Source: Brevundimonas sp. MYb52
GTDB lineage: Bacteria > Pseudomonadota > Alphaproteobacteria > Caulobacterales > Caulobacteraceae
Assembly: GCF_002979535.1 (NCBI RefSeq)
Contig: NZ_PCPB01000003.1
Coordinates: 209,867-273,866 of the forward strand
Length of the DNA stretch: 64,000 bases
Reading direction: 5' to 3'
Below the pieces are notes generated by a model. It had not been told where the DNA came from. It did not search any database and worked only from the letters and a program-made list of their open reading frames with translations. Of the stretch, positions 38,092 to 47,273 are shown piece by piece. A program made the translations under genes and the position numbers. Every line of letters starts with the position of its first letter. The stretch's first letter is position 1.

Positions 38092-40101
38092 ATGTCTATT
38101 GAGCAAATCGCATCCATGATCTTCGGCCGGCTGGATTGGAACGCCCTGCCGTTCCACGAGCCGATCCTGGTCGCCACCTTCACCGTCGTCGTGCTCGGCG
38201 GTCTGGCGACCCTGGGCCTGATCACCCGTTACAAGCTGTGGGGCTATCTCTGGACCGAGTGGTTCACGACGGTGGACCACAAGAAGATCGGCATCATGTA
38301 CATGATCCTGGGGATCGTGATGCTGCTGCGCGGCTTCGCCGATGCGGTCATGATGCGCCTGCAACAGGCCATGGCCTTTGGCGGGGCCGAGGGCTACCTC
38401 AACGCCCACCACTATGACCAGATCTTCACCGCCCACGGCGTGATCATGATCTTCTTCGTGGCCATGCCCCTGATCACCGGCCTGATGAACTATCTGGTGC
38501 CGTTGCAGATCGGGGCGCGCGACGTCTCCTTCCCCTTCCTGAACAATTTCAGCTTCTGGATGACGACGGCGGGCGCGGTGCTGGTCATGGCTTCGCTGTT
38601 CATCGGCGAGTTCGCGCGCACCGGCTGGCTGGCCTATCCGCCGCTGTCGGGCATTGGCTACAGTCCGGGCGTCGGCGTCGACTATTACATCTGGGCCCTG
38701 CAGATCGCTGGGGTGGGGACCACCCTGTCCGGCATCAACCTGATTGCGACCATCGTGAAGATGCGCGCGCCGGGCATGGGCCTGATGAAGATGCCGGTCT
38801 TCACCTGGACGTCGCTGTGCGCCAACGTCCTGATCGTGGCCTCCTTCCCGGTGCTGACCGCTGTTCTGGCCCTGCTGACGGCTGACCGCTACATCGGCAC
38901 CAACTTCTTCACGAACGACTTCGGCGGCAATCCGATGATGTACGTGAACCTGATCTGGATCTGGGGTCACCCCGAGGTCTACATCCTGGTGCTGCCGCTG
39001 TTCGGCGTCTTCTCGGAAGTCACCTCGACCTTCTCGAGCAAGAAGCTCTTTGGCTATACGTCCATGGTCTATGCCACGGTGGTCATCACCATCCTGTCCT
39101 ACCTGGTGTGGCTGCACCACTTCTTCACCATGGGCTCGGGCGCATCCGTGAACTCCTTCTTCGGGATCACGACGATGATCATCTCGATCCCGACCGGGGC
39201 CAAGCTGTTCAACTGGCTGTTCACCATGTATCGCGGCCGCATCCGGTTCGAGCTGCCGATGATGTGGACGGTCGCCTTCATGCTGACCTTCGTGGTCGGC
39301 GGCATGACAGGCGTCATGCTGGCGGTGCCGCCGGCTGACTTTGTGCTGCACAACTCGCTGTTCCTGATCGCCCACTTCCACAACGTCATCATCGCCGGCG
39401 TGCTGTTCGGCCTGTTCGCGGCCATCAACTTCTGGTGGCCCAAGGCCTTCGGCTTCAAGCTGGACAAGACCTGGGGTCTGGTCAGCTTCTGGTGCTGGGT
39501 GATCGGTTTCTGGGTCGCCTTCGCCCCGCTCTACGTCCTGGGCTTCATGGGCGTGACGCGGCGGATGCGGGTCTTTGACGATCCGTCCTACCAGATCTGG
39601 TTCATCATCGCGGCGGTCGGCGTCGGCATCATCGCCGTCGGCATCCTGGCCATGCTGATCCAGTTCGCCGTCTCGATCCTCAACCGCGACAAGCTGCGCG
39701 ACGAGACGGGCGACCCCTGGCACGGCCGCACCCTGGAGTGGGCCACGTCGTCGCCGCCGCCGGACTACAACTTCGCCAAGACGCCGATCATCCATGACTC
39801 GGACGCCTGGTGGGACATGAAGACGCGCGGCTATGAGCGTCCGACCGACGGCTACAAGCCCATCCACATGCCGTCCAATACGGGCGCGGGGGTGATCCTG
39901 GCCGGCCTGTCGACGGTCATGGGCTTCGCCTTGATCTGGTACATGTGGTGGCTGGCGGCGCTGAGCTTCTTCGCCCTGATCGCCTACGCCATCTTCCACA
40001 CCTTCAACTACAAGCGCGACTACTACATCCCGGCCGAGACGGTGCAGGCGACCGAGGACGCGCACACCAAGGCCCTGGCGGCCGCAGCGGCGAAGGGTTG
40101 A
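38092..40101 (+). CDS. cyoB: Ubiquinol oxidase subunit I CyoB
   Basis: A 669-residue heme-copper subunit with about 15 transmembrane helices. The metal ligands are in place: HPEVY with His293 (CuB, cross-linked Tyr), His342-His343 in WLHHFF (CuB), and His428 and His430 in HFHNV (heme o3 and heme b). Numbers run nine ahead of those of E. coli CyoB. It reduces oxygen to water with electrons from ubiquinol and pumps protons. ATG at 38092, 13 bp after cyoA. Confidence 0.97.
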   Translation: MSIEQIASMIFGRLDWNALPFHEPILVATFTVVVLGGLATLGLITRYKLWGYLWTEWFTTVDHKKIGIMYMILGIVMLLRGFADAVMMRLQQAMAFGGAEGYLNAHHYDQIFTAHGVIMIFFVAMPLITGLMNYLVPLQIGARDVSFPFLNNFSFWMTTAGAVLVMASLFIGEFARTGWLAYPPLSGIGYSPGVGVDYYIWALQIAGVGTTLSGINLIATIVKMRAPGMGLMKMPVFTWTSLCANVLIVASFPVLTAVLALLTADRYIGTNFFTNDFGGNPMMYVNLIWIWGHPEVYILVLPLFGVFSEVTSTFSSKKLFGYTSMVYATVVITILSYLVWLHHFFTMGSGASVNSFFGITTMIISIPTGAKLFNWLFTMYRGRIRFELPMMWTVAFMLTFVVGGMTGVMLAVPPADFVLHNSLFLIAHFHNVIIAGVLFGLFAAINFWWPKAFGFKLDKTWGLVSFWCWVIGFWVAFAPLYVLGFMGVTRRMRVFDDPSYQIWFIIAAVGVGIIAVGILAMLIQFAVSILNRDKLRDETGDPWHGRTLEWATSSPPPDYNFAKTPIIHDSDAWWDMKTRGYERPTDGYKPIHMPSNTGAGVILAGLSTVMGFALIWYMWWLAALSFFALIAYAIFHTFNYKRDYYIPAETVQATEDAHTKALAAAAAKG

Positions 40102-40105
40102 TCTG

Positions 40106-40750
40106 ATGAGTCACGCAGCTTCCCTGAACCCTGACTACGTCGACGAGGCCGGGCGGCCGATCTACCACCCGGTCGAGGAGCCGCATCACCCGGAAGGCCA
40201 CAGCACCATGCTGGGCTTCTGGATGTATCTGATGAGCGACTGTCTCATCTTTGCGATGCTGTTCGCTGTCTATGCGGTGGTCGGCGCCAACTACGCCGCC
40301 GGCCCTGCGCCCAAGGACCTGTTCGACCTGCCGCTGGTGGCGCTGAACACGTCCATGCTGCTGCTGTCGTCGATCACCTACGGCTTCGCCATGCTGGCCA
40401 TGGTCAAGAACCGCACGGCCCAGATGCAGACCTGGCTGGCGATCACCGGCGTCTTCGGCCTCTGCTTCCTGGGGATCGAGCTCTATGAGTTCGCCCACAT
40501 GATCCACCTGGGCGCCACGCCCCAGCGCAGCGCCTTCCTGTCGGCCTTCTTCGTTCTGGTCGGCACCCATGGCCTGCACGTCACCTTCGGCTGCATCTGG
40601 CTGGTCACCCTGATGGTGCAGGTCTGGCGCAAGGGCCTGATCCCGGCCAACAAGCGCCGGTTGATGTGCCTCAGCCTGTTCTGGCACTTCCTGGACGTCA
40701 TCTGGATCGGCGTCTTCACCTTCGTCTATCTGTTCGGGATGCTGCGATGA
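40106..40750 (+). CDS. cyoC: Ubiquinol oxidase subunit III CyoC
   Basis: A 214-residue membrane protein with five helices, matching the quinol-oxidase form of subunit III ([19 protein letters not shown] near the start; [27 protein letters not shown]). It stabilises the oxidase core. The start is 4 bp after cyoB, and its stop overlaps the cyoD start (ATGA). Confidence 0.96.
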   Translation: MSHAASLNPDYVDEAGRPIYHPVEEPHHPEGHSTMLGFWMYLMSDCLIFAMLFAVYAVVGANYAAGPAPKDLFDLPLVALNTSMLLLSSITYGFAMLAMVKNRTAQMQTWLAITGVFGLCFLGIELYEFAHMIHLGATPQRSAFLSAFFVLVGTHGLHVTFGCIWLVTLMVQVWRKGLIPANKRRLMCLSLFWHFLDVIWIGVFTFVYLFGMLR

Positions 40751-41136
40751 GCGCCGAGGCCCACAACGACCATGCGGTCGATCATCATCACGACGACCAC
40801 CACGGCGACGACCACGATCACGGCTCGTTCAAGACCTATCTGCTTGGTTTCTTCTTGTCGGTGGTGCTGACGGCGATCCCGTTCTGGCTGGTCATGACCG
40901 GCGCCCTGCCGGCGGCGACCACGGGGTTGATCATCACGGCCTTCGCCGTGGTGCAGATCGTGGTGCACATGATCTTCTTCCTGCACATGAACCACAAGTC
41001 CGAGGGCGGGTGGAACATGCTGGCGCTGATCTTCACCATCGTGGTGGTGGTGATCGCCGTCGCGGGTTCGGTCTGGGTGATGTATCACCTGAACGTCAAC
41101 ATGATGCCCACCCACGACATGCAGACCATGGGCTGA
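40747..41136 (+). CDS. cyoD: Ubiquinol oxidase subunit IV CyoD
   Basis: A 129-residue protein with three transmembrane helices (about 28-50, 58-80 and 92-112), including [20 protein letters not shown], typical of CyoD. The N-terminal 27 residues before the first helix are unusually rich in histidine (nine) and aspartate. By family it helps assemble the CuB site in subunit I. It overlaps cyoC by four bases. Confidence 0.95.
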   Translation: MSAEAHNDHAVDHHHDDHHGDDHDHGSFKTYLLGFFLSVVLTAIPFWLVMTGALPAATTGLIITAFAVVQIVVHMIFFLHMNHKSEGGWNMLALIFTIVVVVIAVAGSVWVMYHLNVNMMPTHDMQTMG

Positions 41137-41206
41137 AGCCGACAGGGCGAGGCAGGGGAGAAGCGCCATAGAGCCGTCGTCGCGACCCGCCCGGCCGCCG
41201 CGCAGC

Positions 41207-41920
41207 ATGACTGCCCTGGTCCTGGGTGCGGTCATGTTCGCCCTTCTGTTCGCGGGCTTCTCGGCCCTGGGCGTCTGGCAGGTGCAACGGCTGGCCTGGA
41301 AGCAGGACCTGATCCATCAGGTCGACGCCCGCATCCACGCCGCGCCCGTCGCCGCGCCGCCGCCGGGCCAGACCATCACGCGCCGGGCGGACCAGTATCG
41401 TCGGGTCGTCGTCAGCGGCCGCTTCGATCACTCACGCGAGGCCCTGGTGAAGGCGGTGACCGACCTCGGTCCCGGCTACTGGGTCGTCACACCCCTGATG
41501 ACAGATCAAGGCTTCACCGTCCTGGTCAACCGGGGCTTCGTTCCGTCCGAGCGCCAGAGGCCGTCGGATCGCGCGGCGGGTCAGGTCGAGGGTCAGGCCC
41601 GCGTCGTGGGCTTGCTGCGCCTCAGCGAACCCGACGGCGGTTTCCTGCGCGCCAATGATCCGGCGGGCGACCGCTGGTTCTCGCGCGACGTGGCGGGGAT
41701 CGCGAAGGCGAGGGGGCCATCCGGGCCGGTCGCGTCCTACTTCATCGACGCCGACGCCACGCCCAATCCCGGGGGCTGGCCGCACGGCGGCTTGACCGTG
41801 GTGCGTTTCGCCAACAGCCATCTGATCTACGCCCTGACTTGGTTCGGCCTGGCTTTGATGTCGGCGGCGGGCTTCATCCTTTTCGCGCGCGAGGAAAAGC
41901 GCCGGAGGGCGGCGCGATGA
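41207..41920 (+). CDS. SURF1-family oxidase assembly protein
   Basis: A 237-residue SURF1 protein with two transmembrane helices (about 4-24 and 210-230) and the conserved LGVWQVQRLAWK after the first helix; VLVNRGFVP and the C-terminal YALTWFGLA are also typical. SURF1 inserts heme into terminal oxidases; in Paracoccus a separate copy serves the quinol oxidase, and this location in the cyo operon suggests the same. The start is taken as ATG 41207. A purine-rich ribosome-like site (GGGGAG) lies before an in-frame ATA 13 codons upstream, so a longer product is possible. Stop overlaps regB. Confidence 0.92.
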   Translation: MTALVLGAVMFALLFAGFSALGVWQVQRLAWKQDLIHQVDARIHAAPVAAPPPGQTITRRADQYRRVVVSGRFDHSREALVKAVTDLGPGYWVVTPLMTDQGFTVLVNRGFVPSERQRPSDRAAGQVEGQARVVGLLRLSEPDGGFLRANDPAGDRWFSRDVAGIAKARGPSGPVASYFIDADATPNPGGWPHGGLTVVRFANSHLIYALTWFGLALMSAAGFILFAREEKRRRAAR

Positions 41921-43239
41921 GCGCGGTGAGTTTCGCACGCAGCCTGCTGGGCCTGGACGACCGAGCCGAGGCGCCAGTATCGCCGGGTGCAGCCGGGCGG
42001 CGCAACATGCTGCTGCTGATCCAACTGCGTTGGCTGGCGGTGATCGGGCAGGTGGTGACCATCGCCGTGGTCCACTGGGGGCTGAAGATCCCGCTGCCGC
42101 TGGGCATGTTGCTGCTGGCCCCGACCGGGCTGGCGGTGATGAACCTGGCCAGCGCCCCGGTCACCCTGCGTCGTCACAGCGTGACCGATCCGGAGCTGAT
42201 CCTGGCCCTGTTCGTCGATGTGGCGGCCCTGACCTGGCTATTGTTCTTCAGCGGCGGGACCAGCAATCCCTTCGCGGCCCTCTATCTGATGCAGATCGTG
42301 CTGGCGGCGGTGCTGCTGAGGCCGCCCTACGCCTGGGGCTTTGTTCTGGTCACCAGCGCCTGTCTGGCCTGGCTGGCGGTCTGGCATCAGCCGCTGCTGC
42401 TGCCGCCGGACACCGACGCCCACATGGGGTTGATCCAGGCCGGGGCCCTGGTCAACTTCATCCTGATCGCCGTGCTGCTGGTCGCCTTTGTCACGCGCAC
42501 GACCCAGAACGTGCGTGCTCGCGACGCCTATCTGGCGGACGCCCGGCAACAGGCGGCGGAACAGGACCACATCGTGCGCATGGGGCTGCTGGCGTCCGGC
42601 GCCGCCCATGAGTTGGGCACGCCCTTGGCCTCGCTGTCGGTCATCCTCAGCGACTGGAAGCGGATGCCGGAACTCAAGGCCAATGCCGACCTGACCTCCG
42701 ACATCGCCGAAATGCAGGCCGAGGTCGAGCGCTGCAAGACCATCGTGACCGGCATCCTGATGTCGGCGGGCGAGGCGCGCGGCGAGGCGCCGACCATCGC
42801 CACCCTGGGCGGCTTCCTGTCCGAGATCGTGGCGGAGTGGCGCGAGAAGTCGAACGACGCCATCGCCGTGGTGCTGAAGGACCCGGCGCCGCGTGACCCG
42901 CGCATCATCGCCGATCCGGCGCTGAAACAGGTCTTCAGCGCCCTGCTGGACAATGCCCATGAGGCCGGGGCCGAGCGCATGGTGGTTTCGGCGACTCTGG
43001 ACGACGACCTGCTGGCTGTGGAGTTCAACGACGACGGCCCCGGTTTCACGCCTGACATTCTGGAGCGCCTGGGCCAGCCCTATCAGTCGACCAAGGGCCG
43101 GGCGGGGGCCGGGCTGGGCCTCTTCCTTCTGGTCAATGTGATGCGCAAACTGGGCGGCGGCGTCGCGGCCCGCAACCGACGCGACGGCGGCGCCTGCGTT
43201 CGTCTGACCCTGCCTCTGGAGGCCTTGGCTCCGAAATGA
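41917..43239 (+). CDS. regB: Redox sensor histidine kinase RegB/ActS
   Basis: A 440-residue membrane kinase with six predicted helices in the first 185 residues. The quinone-binding heptapeptide GGTSNPF is at 113-119, the phosphorylated His231 is in the RegB-type box HELGTPLASLSV, and the redox cysteine is Cys273 in EVERCKTIV. The ATPase domain has DNAHEAGAE, NDDGPGF and GAGLGLFL. RegB reads the quinone pool and signals to RegA. Start overlaps the SURF1 stop, end overlaps regA, so it is translationally coupled at both ends. Confidence 0.94.
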   Translation: MSAVSFARSLLGLDDRAEAPVSPGAAGRRNMLLLIQLRWLAVIGQVVTIAVVHWGLKIPLPLGMLLLAPTGLAVMNLASAPVTLRRHSVTDPELILALFVDVAALTWLLFFSGGTSNPFAALYLMQIVLAAVLLRPPYAWGFVLVTSACLAWLAVWHQPLLLPPDTDAHMGLIQAGALVNFILIAVLLVAFVTRTTQNVRARDAYLADARQQAAEQDHIVRMGLLASGAAHELGTPLASLSVILSDWKRMPELKANADLTSDIAEMQAEVERCKTIVTGILMSAGEARGEAPTIATLGGFLSEIVAEWREKSNDAIAVVLKDPAPRDPRIIADPALKQVFSALLDNAHEAGAERMVVSATLDDDLLAVEFNDDGPGFTPDILERLGQPYQSTKGRAGAGLGLFLLVNVMRKLGGGVAARNRRDGGACVRLTLPLEALAPK

Positions 43240-43781
43240 CCGAACCGACCGGCGCATCCCGCCAACTGCTGATCGTCGAGGACGACGAGGCCTTCGCCAA
43301 GACGCTGCGCAAATCCTTCGAGCGACGCGGCTATGAGGTGATTTCGGCCCGCAGCCATGAGCAGTTGCTGGAACTGCTGCAGGTGCATCGCCCGCGCTAC
43401 GCCGTGGTGGACCTGAAGCTGGGTGCGGCTTCGGGCCTGACCTGCGTTCAGACCCTGAACGCTTTTGACCCTGAACTCGACATCGTGGTCCTGACCGGTT
43501 TCGCCAGCATCGCGACCGCCGTCGAGGCCATTAAGCTGGGCGCGCGGCACTACCTGGCCAAGCCCGCCGGGACGGACGAGATCGAGGCCGCCTTCGCCCG
43601 GCAGGAGGGGGACCCCGACGCCGTCCTCAGCGCCCGCCCGACTTCGATCAAGACCCTAGAGTGGGAACGCATCCACGAGGTCCTGGCCGAGACCAATTTC
43701 AACATCTCGGAGACCGCGCGCCGCCTGGGCATGCACCGTCGCACCCTGGCCCGGAAGCTGGAGAAGCGTCAGGTCACCTGA
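43236..43781 (+). CDS. regA: Redox response regulator RegA/ActR
   Basis: A 181-residue regulator: receiver domain with Asp16-Asp17, phosphorylated Asp59 (VVDLKLG), Thr87 and Lys109, then a short linker and a Fis-type helix-turn-helix at about 140-178 (NFNISETARRLGMHRRTLAR). RegA controls oxidases, carbon fixation and other redox-linked genes in related bacteria. Overlaps regB by four bases. Being in the cyo operon suggests it regulates this oxidase. Confidence 0.95.
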   Translation: MTEPTGASRQLLIVEDDEAFAKTLRKSFERRGYEVISARSHEQLLELLQVHRPRYAVVDLKLGAASGLTCVQTLNAFDPELDIVVLTGFASIATAVEAIKLGARHYLAKPAGTDEIEAAFARQEGDPDAVLSARPTSIKTLEWERIHEVLAETNFNISETARRLGMHRRTLARKLEKRQVT

Positions 43782-43785
43782 CGCT
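43765..43785. terminator. Palindrome over the end of regA
   Basis: AGCGTCAGGT and ACCTGACGCT around a single C. It covers the regA stop codon and reaches to 5 bp from the stop of the convergent DUF808 gene. Terminator role inferred; no T-run. Confidence 0.45.
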
Positions 43786-43789
43786 GCCG

Positions 43790-44731
43790 TCAGTGCGCGC
43801 CGCGTCCGAACAGTCGCAGGACCTGATGCAGCACAACGGCGAGAACGCCGCCGACGATCAGACCCAGTAGGCCCGACAACAGGGCTGTGGTGATCCAGCC
43901 GCCTGCGCCGCCCAGCGGCCCGGCCAGACCGGCGACCGCATGGGCCAGGCGGTCGACCGGTTCGGCCGGCCAGGCCAGGCCGAGCGTATGCGTGCCGTGC
44001 AGCAGGATGCCGCCGCCGACCCATAGCATGGCCACGGTGCCGATGACGGACAGGGACGAGAAGACGCCCGGCATGGCCTTGACCAGGCCGCGACCGATGG
44101 CCCGGCTGGTCTTGGAAGCGCGCCCGGCCATGTGCAGGCCGATGTCGTCCAGCTTCACCAGCAGGCCGACGGCGCCATAGACCGCCACGGTCATGGCCAA
44201 GCCGACCACGATCAGCACGCCCGCCTGAGTCGCCAGCGGCGCGTCGGAGACGTCGGCCAGGGCGATGGTCATGATCTCGGCGGACAGGATCAGGTCCGTC
44301 CGCACGGCGCCGGATACGGTGGCCTTCTCCAGATGGGCGGGGTCGTCGCTGACCGGCTTTTCTTCAGCCTCATGCCCGCCGAACATCTCCATGACCTTCT
44401 CCGCCCCCTCGAAACAGAGGTAGGCGCCGCCGCACATCAGCAGGGGGGTGATGGCCCAGGGCGCGAAGGCGGTCAGCAGCAGGGCGACGGGCAGGATCAG
44501 CAGCAGCTTGTTGCGGATGGAGCCCACGGCGATCTTGCCGATGATCGGCAACTCGCGACTGGGCGACAGGCCGGTGACGTATTTGGGCGTCACGGCGGCG
44601 TCGTCGATCACCACGCCCGCCGCCTTGCTCGCGGCCTTGCCGGAGGCGGCGCCGACGTCGTCGATCGAGGCTGCAGCCAATTTGGCGATGCCTGCGACAT
44701 CGTCGATCAGGGCCATAAGTCCAGAGGGCAT
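43790..44731 (-). CDS. DUF808 (YedI-like) inner-membrane protein
   Basis: A 313-residue membrane protein of the DUF808 family. The start MALIDDVAG..., the DDVGAASGKA and DDAAVTPKYV stretches, and the membrane part with CGGAYLCFEGAEKVM are the family pattern. About seven hydrophobic segments. The molecular function of the family is not known to me. Start at 44731, with another in-frame ATG five codons later that would also give the conserved start. Confidence 0.88.
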   Translation of the reverse strand: MPSGLMALIDDVAGIAKLAAASIDDVGAASGKAASKAAGVVIDDAAVTPKYVTGLSPSRELPIIGKIAVGSIRNKLLLILPVALLLTAFAPWAITPLLMCGGAYLCFEGAEKVMEMFGGHEAEEKPVSDDPAHLEKATVSGAVRTDLILSAEIMTIALADVSDAPLATQAGVLIVVGLAMTVAVYGAVGLLVKLDDIGLHMAGRASKTSRAIGRGLVKAMPGVFSSLSVIGTVAMLWVGGGILLHGTHTLGLAWPAEPVDRLAHAVAGLAGPLGGAGGWITTALLSGLLGLIVGGVLAVVLHQVLRLFGRGAH

Positions 44732-44894
44732 GGGGCGCACCAGAAGGGGAGGGAGAAACGCAGAGCTTTCTTCCTGCCTGCGACAAAGCGTCTTGGAAAG
44801 AGGCCGCGCCAGCCTTCGCACAGAACACAGCGAACCGCGCCCTGGGGTTCCCTTGGAGGGGATGCTGGTTTTCTGGAGATACTAGAAGAGACGA

Positions 44895-44970
<76 letters not shown>

Positions 44971-45165
44971 GTACCGTCGTCTGCGCCCTTGGTGTGGCGC
45001 CGGTTCTTCGTGGCGACCCGCTGGGTTGCCCGAAGGGCCGTCCTATTACTCAGGAAGCGGGGGGCGCGCAAGGGCTGATTGCGGGATTTTCTAAAGTTTG
45101 TTCCGCGCGCTAAGGTCGCGGCCGGAATCAGCCGCCGGCAGAGCGGCCTTGGGGAAATTGAGCAT

Positions 45166-46575
45166 ATGGCGTTCTGGAACCGTCGGCGGTCGATCGATGC
45201 GATGTTGGCCCCGCACGAGGGGCCGGCGCTGAAGAAAACCCTCAGTTGGCCGCATCTGATGGCTCTGGGCGTCGGCGCCATCGTCGGCACAGGAATCCTG
45301 ACCCTGATCGGCGTCGGCGCCGGTCTGGCGGGGCCGGCTGTGCTGATCAGCTTCGCCCTGGCCGGTCTGGTCTGCGCCTGCGCCGCTCTGGCCTACGCCG
45401 AGCTGTCGACCATCATGCCCGCCTCTGGCAGCGCCTATACCTACTCCTATGCGTCGCTAGGCGAGATCTTCGCCTGGGTCGTGGGGTGGAGCCTGATCCT
45501 GGAATACTCGCTGGTCGTCTCGGCGGTGGCCGTGGGCTGGTCGGGATACGCCATTCCCTTCCTGGCCGGGCTGGGCATCGACCTGCCGCTGGCCCTGACG
45601 GTCGGCCCCCACGTCGAGGGCGGTCTGATCAACCTGCCCGCCGTCTTCATCATCGCCGTGGTGACCGGCCTGCTGCTGATGGGCACCAAGGAAAGCGCCA
45701 CGCTGAACGCCGTGCTGGTGCTGGTGAAGATCGCCGCCCTGGTGGCCTTTGTCGCCATCGCCCTGCCGCACTTCGACGCCGCCAACTTCACCCCCTTCAT
45801 GCCCAACGGTTTCGGCGCCCCCTTCGTCCAGACGGGCGTCATGGCGGCGGCGGCCATCATCTTCTTCGCCTTCTACGGTTTTGACGCCATCGCCACGGCG
45901 GCCGAGGAAACCAAGAAGCCCGAGCGCGATCTGGCCATCGGCATCATCGGTTCGATGGTGGTCTGCACCGTCCTCTATATCGTCGTCGCCGCCGCTGCGA
46001 TCGGTGCCGCCCCGGTCGCCAGCTTCGCCGATAGTCCGGAGCCCCTATCGCTGATCATGCGCGGCTTGGGCCAGGGCGTCGCCGCCCAGTGGATCGCCGC
46101 CGCCGCCGTCATCGCCCTGCCGACCGTGCTGCTGGCCTTCCTGTTCGGCCAGAGCCGCATCTTCCTGGGCATGGCCCGCGACGGCCTTCTGCCCAATCGC
46201 CTGGCCAAGATTTCGACGCGCGGCGTGCCGGTCGTCGTCACCGTCTTCACGGCGATTGTTGTGGCCTTCCTGGCCGGGATCATGCGCCTGGACGAACTGG
46301 CCTCGCTGGCTAACGCCGGCACCCTGATGGCCTTCATGGCCGTGGGGATCAGCCTGATCGTCCTACGGGTGCGTGAGCCGAACCGTGAGCGCAAGTTCAA
46401 GGCGCCCCTGTGGTGGCTGGTCGGCGGCGTCGCCATTGTCGGCTGCATCATCTTCTTCTTCAGCCTGAAGACCTCGACCCAGCTCTACTTCCTGCTGTGG
46501 AACCTGTTCGGCCTGGCCATCTATCTGCTGTGGTCGTCCAAGAACGCGCGGCTGGCCAAGACCCCTGAAGCCTGA
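45166..46575 (+). CDS. APC-superfamily amino acid permease
   Basis: A 469-residue, twelve-helix transporter. Helix 1 carries the unwound motif GVGAIVGTGILTLIG, and AYAELSTIMPASGSAYTY follows in helix 3; FYGFDAIATAAEETKKPERDL is the cationic-amino-acid-transporter type loop. Probably imports amino acids. The ATG at 45166 has a GGGGA about 12 nt upstream, and a GAATC site lies at 45125-45129. Its stop overlaps the start of the HPt gene (TGATG). Confidence 0.92.
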   Translation: MAFWNRRRSIDAMLAPHEGPALKKTLSWPHLMALGVGAIVGTGILTLIGVGAGLAGPAVLISFALAGLVCACAALAYAELSTIMPASGSAYTYSYASLGEIFAWVVGWSLILEYSLVVSAVAVGWSGYAIPFLAGLGIDLPLALTVGPHVEGGLINLPAVFIIAVVTGLLLMGTKESATLNAVLVLVKIAALVAFVAIALPHFDAANFTPFMPNGFGAPFVQTGVMAAAAIIFFAFYGFDAIATAAEETKKPERDLAIGIIGSMVVCTVLYIVVAAAAIGAAPVASFADSPEPLSLIMRGLGQGVAAQWIAAAAVIALPTVLLAFLFGQSRIFLGMARDGLLPNRLAKISTRGVPVVVTVFTAIVVAFLAGIMRLDELASLANAGTLMAFMAVGISLIVLRVREPNRERKFKAPLWWLVGGVAIVGCIIFFFSLKTSTQLYFLLWNLFGLAIYLLWSSKNARLAKTPEA

Positions 46576-46928
46576 TGGCGCGGCGTGACCTGACGGGGGC
46601 GGTGGACTTCACGGTCTTGGAAGCCATGACTGGCGGTATGGACGACGTCACCGAAGAGGTGCTGGGCCTGTTCGTGCAACAGGCGGCGCTGTGGTCGCCC
46701 CTGTTGGACGCGTCGTCCGAGGGCTGGCGCGATGCCGTTCACACCATTCGCGGTGCAGGTGCAGGGATCGGCGCGGCCGAGCTGGCTGCGGTCTGCGCCG
46801 AGGTCGAGCACGGCGAGCAGGCGCTGGCCCCGGCGGGGCTGGAGCGGGTGAAGACGGCGCTGGACGTCGCCCTGGGCGACATTGCCGCCTATCGCCACGA
46901 ACTGATGCTGAGAAGCCTGAAGGGCTGA
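46575..46928 (+). CDS. HPt domain protein (stand-alone histidine phosphotransfer)
   Basis: A 117-residue helical protein with the HPt motif HTIRGAGAGIGA, predicted phospho-histidine His56. The remainder is a four-helix-bundle type sequence with no other domain. HPt proteins shuttle phosphate between hybrid kinases and response regulators. It overlaps the permease stop by one base, so it is translated with the permease, while no kinase or regulator is adjacent. It is not the CtrA phosphotransferase ChpT, which is larger and differs in motif. Confidence 0.78.
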   Translation: MARRDLTGAVDFTVLEAMTGGMDDVTEEVLGLFVQQAALWSPLLDASSEGWRDAVHTIRGAGAGIGAAELAAVCAEVEHGEQALAPAGLERVKTALDVALGDIAAYRHELMLRSLKG

Positions 46929-46943
46929 GGTTCGCCTCAGCCC
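46922..46943. terminator. UUCG hairpin over convergent stop codons
   Basis: GGGCTGAGG (46922-46930) and CCTCAGCCC (46935-46943) with a TTCG tetraloop, known to be extra stable in RNA. It spans the stop codons of the HPt and chorismate mutase genes. No T-run. Confidence 0.55.
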
Positions 46944-47269
46944 CGCGTGGCGTCGTACTTGGCGAACTCGTGGGCGATGCAGCGGTCGATCAGCAGGCGC
47001 CAGACCGGCTCGGCGATGTCGGCGGACAGGCCGGCGGGCTCGGCGGCGGTCAGGACCTTGGCCACCACGTCGTCGATGCGGGCCTGGTCGAAGACGGCGT
47101 CGCGGTTCGGCTTGATACGGGCGGCGGCGTCCATGTAGCGCTGGCGCTCGGCCAACAGGGTGACGAGGGCGCGGTCCAGCGCATCCACGCCCTGACGCAC
47201 ATCGACCATGGTGGCGCAATCCTCAGGGGCCTTGCGGTCGTCGATGGCGACGGTGCGGGGGGCGGTCAT
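46937..47269 (-). CDS. Chorismate mutase, AroQ class
   Basis: A 110-residue all-helical enzyme that turns chorismate into prephenate for phenylalanine and tyrosine synthesis. The pattern VDVRQGVDALDRALVTLLAE with a following arginine-rich helix (RQRYMDAAARIK) and IAEPVWRLLIDRCIAHE is that of monofunctional AroQ/PchB-like proteins. ATG at 47269 lies 4 bp after the ferredoxin-NADP reductase stop, so the two are co-transcribed. Confidence 0.88.
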   Translation of the reverse strand: MTAPRTVAIDDRKAPEDCATMVDVRQGVDALDRALVTLLAERQRYMDAAARIKPNRDAVFDQARIDDVVAKVLTAAEPAGLSADIAEPVWRLLIDRCIAHEFAKYDATRG

Positions 47270-47273
47270 CAGG

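Noticed and set aside
37954..40065. A 703-codon open frame antisense to cyoB
   Set aside because: His/Asp/Gln-rich antisense product, typical of reversed membrane-protein codons; no protein family.
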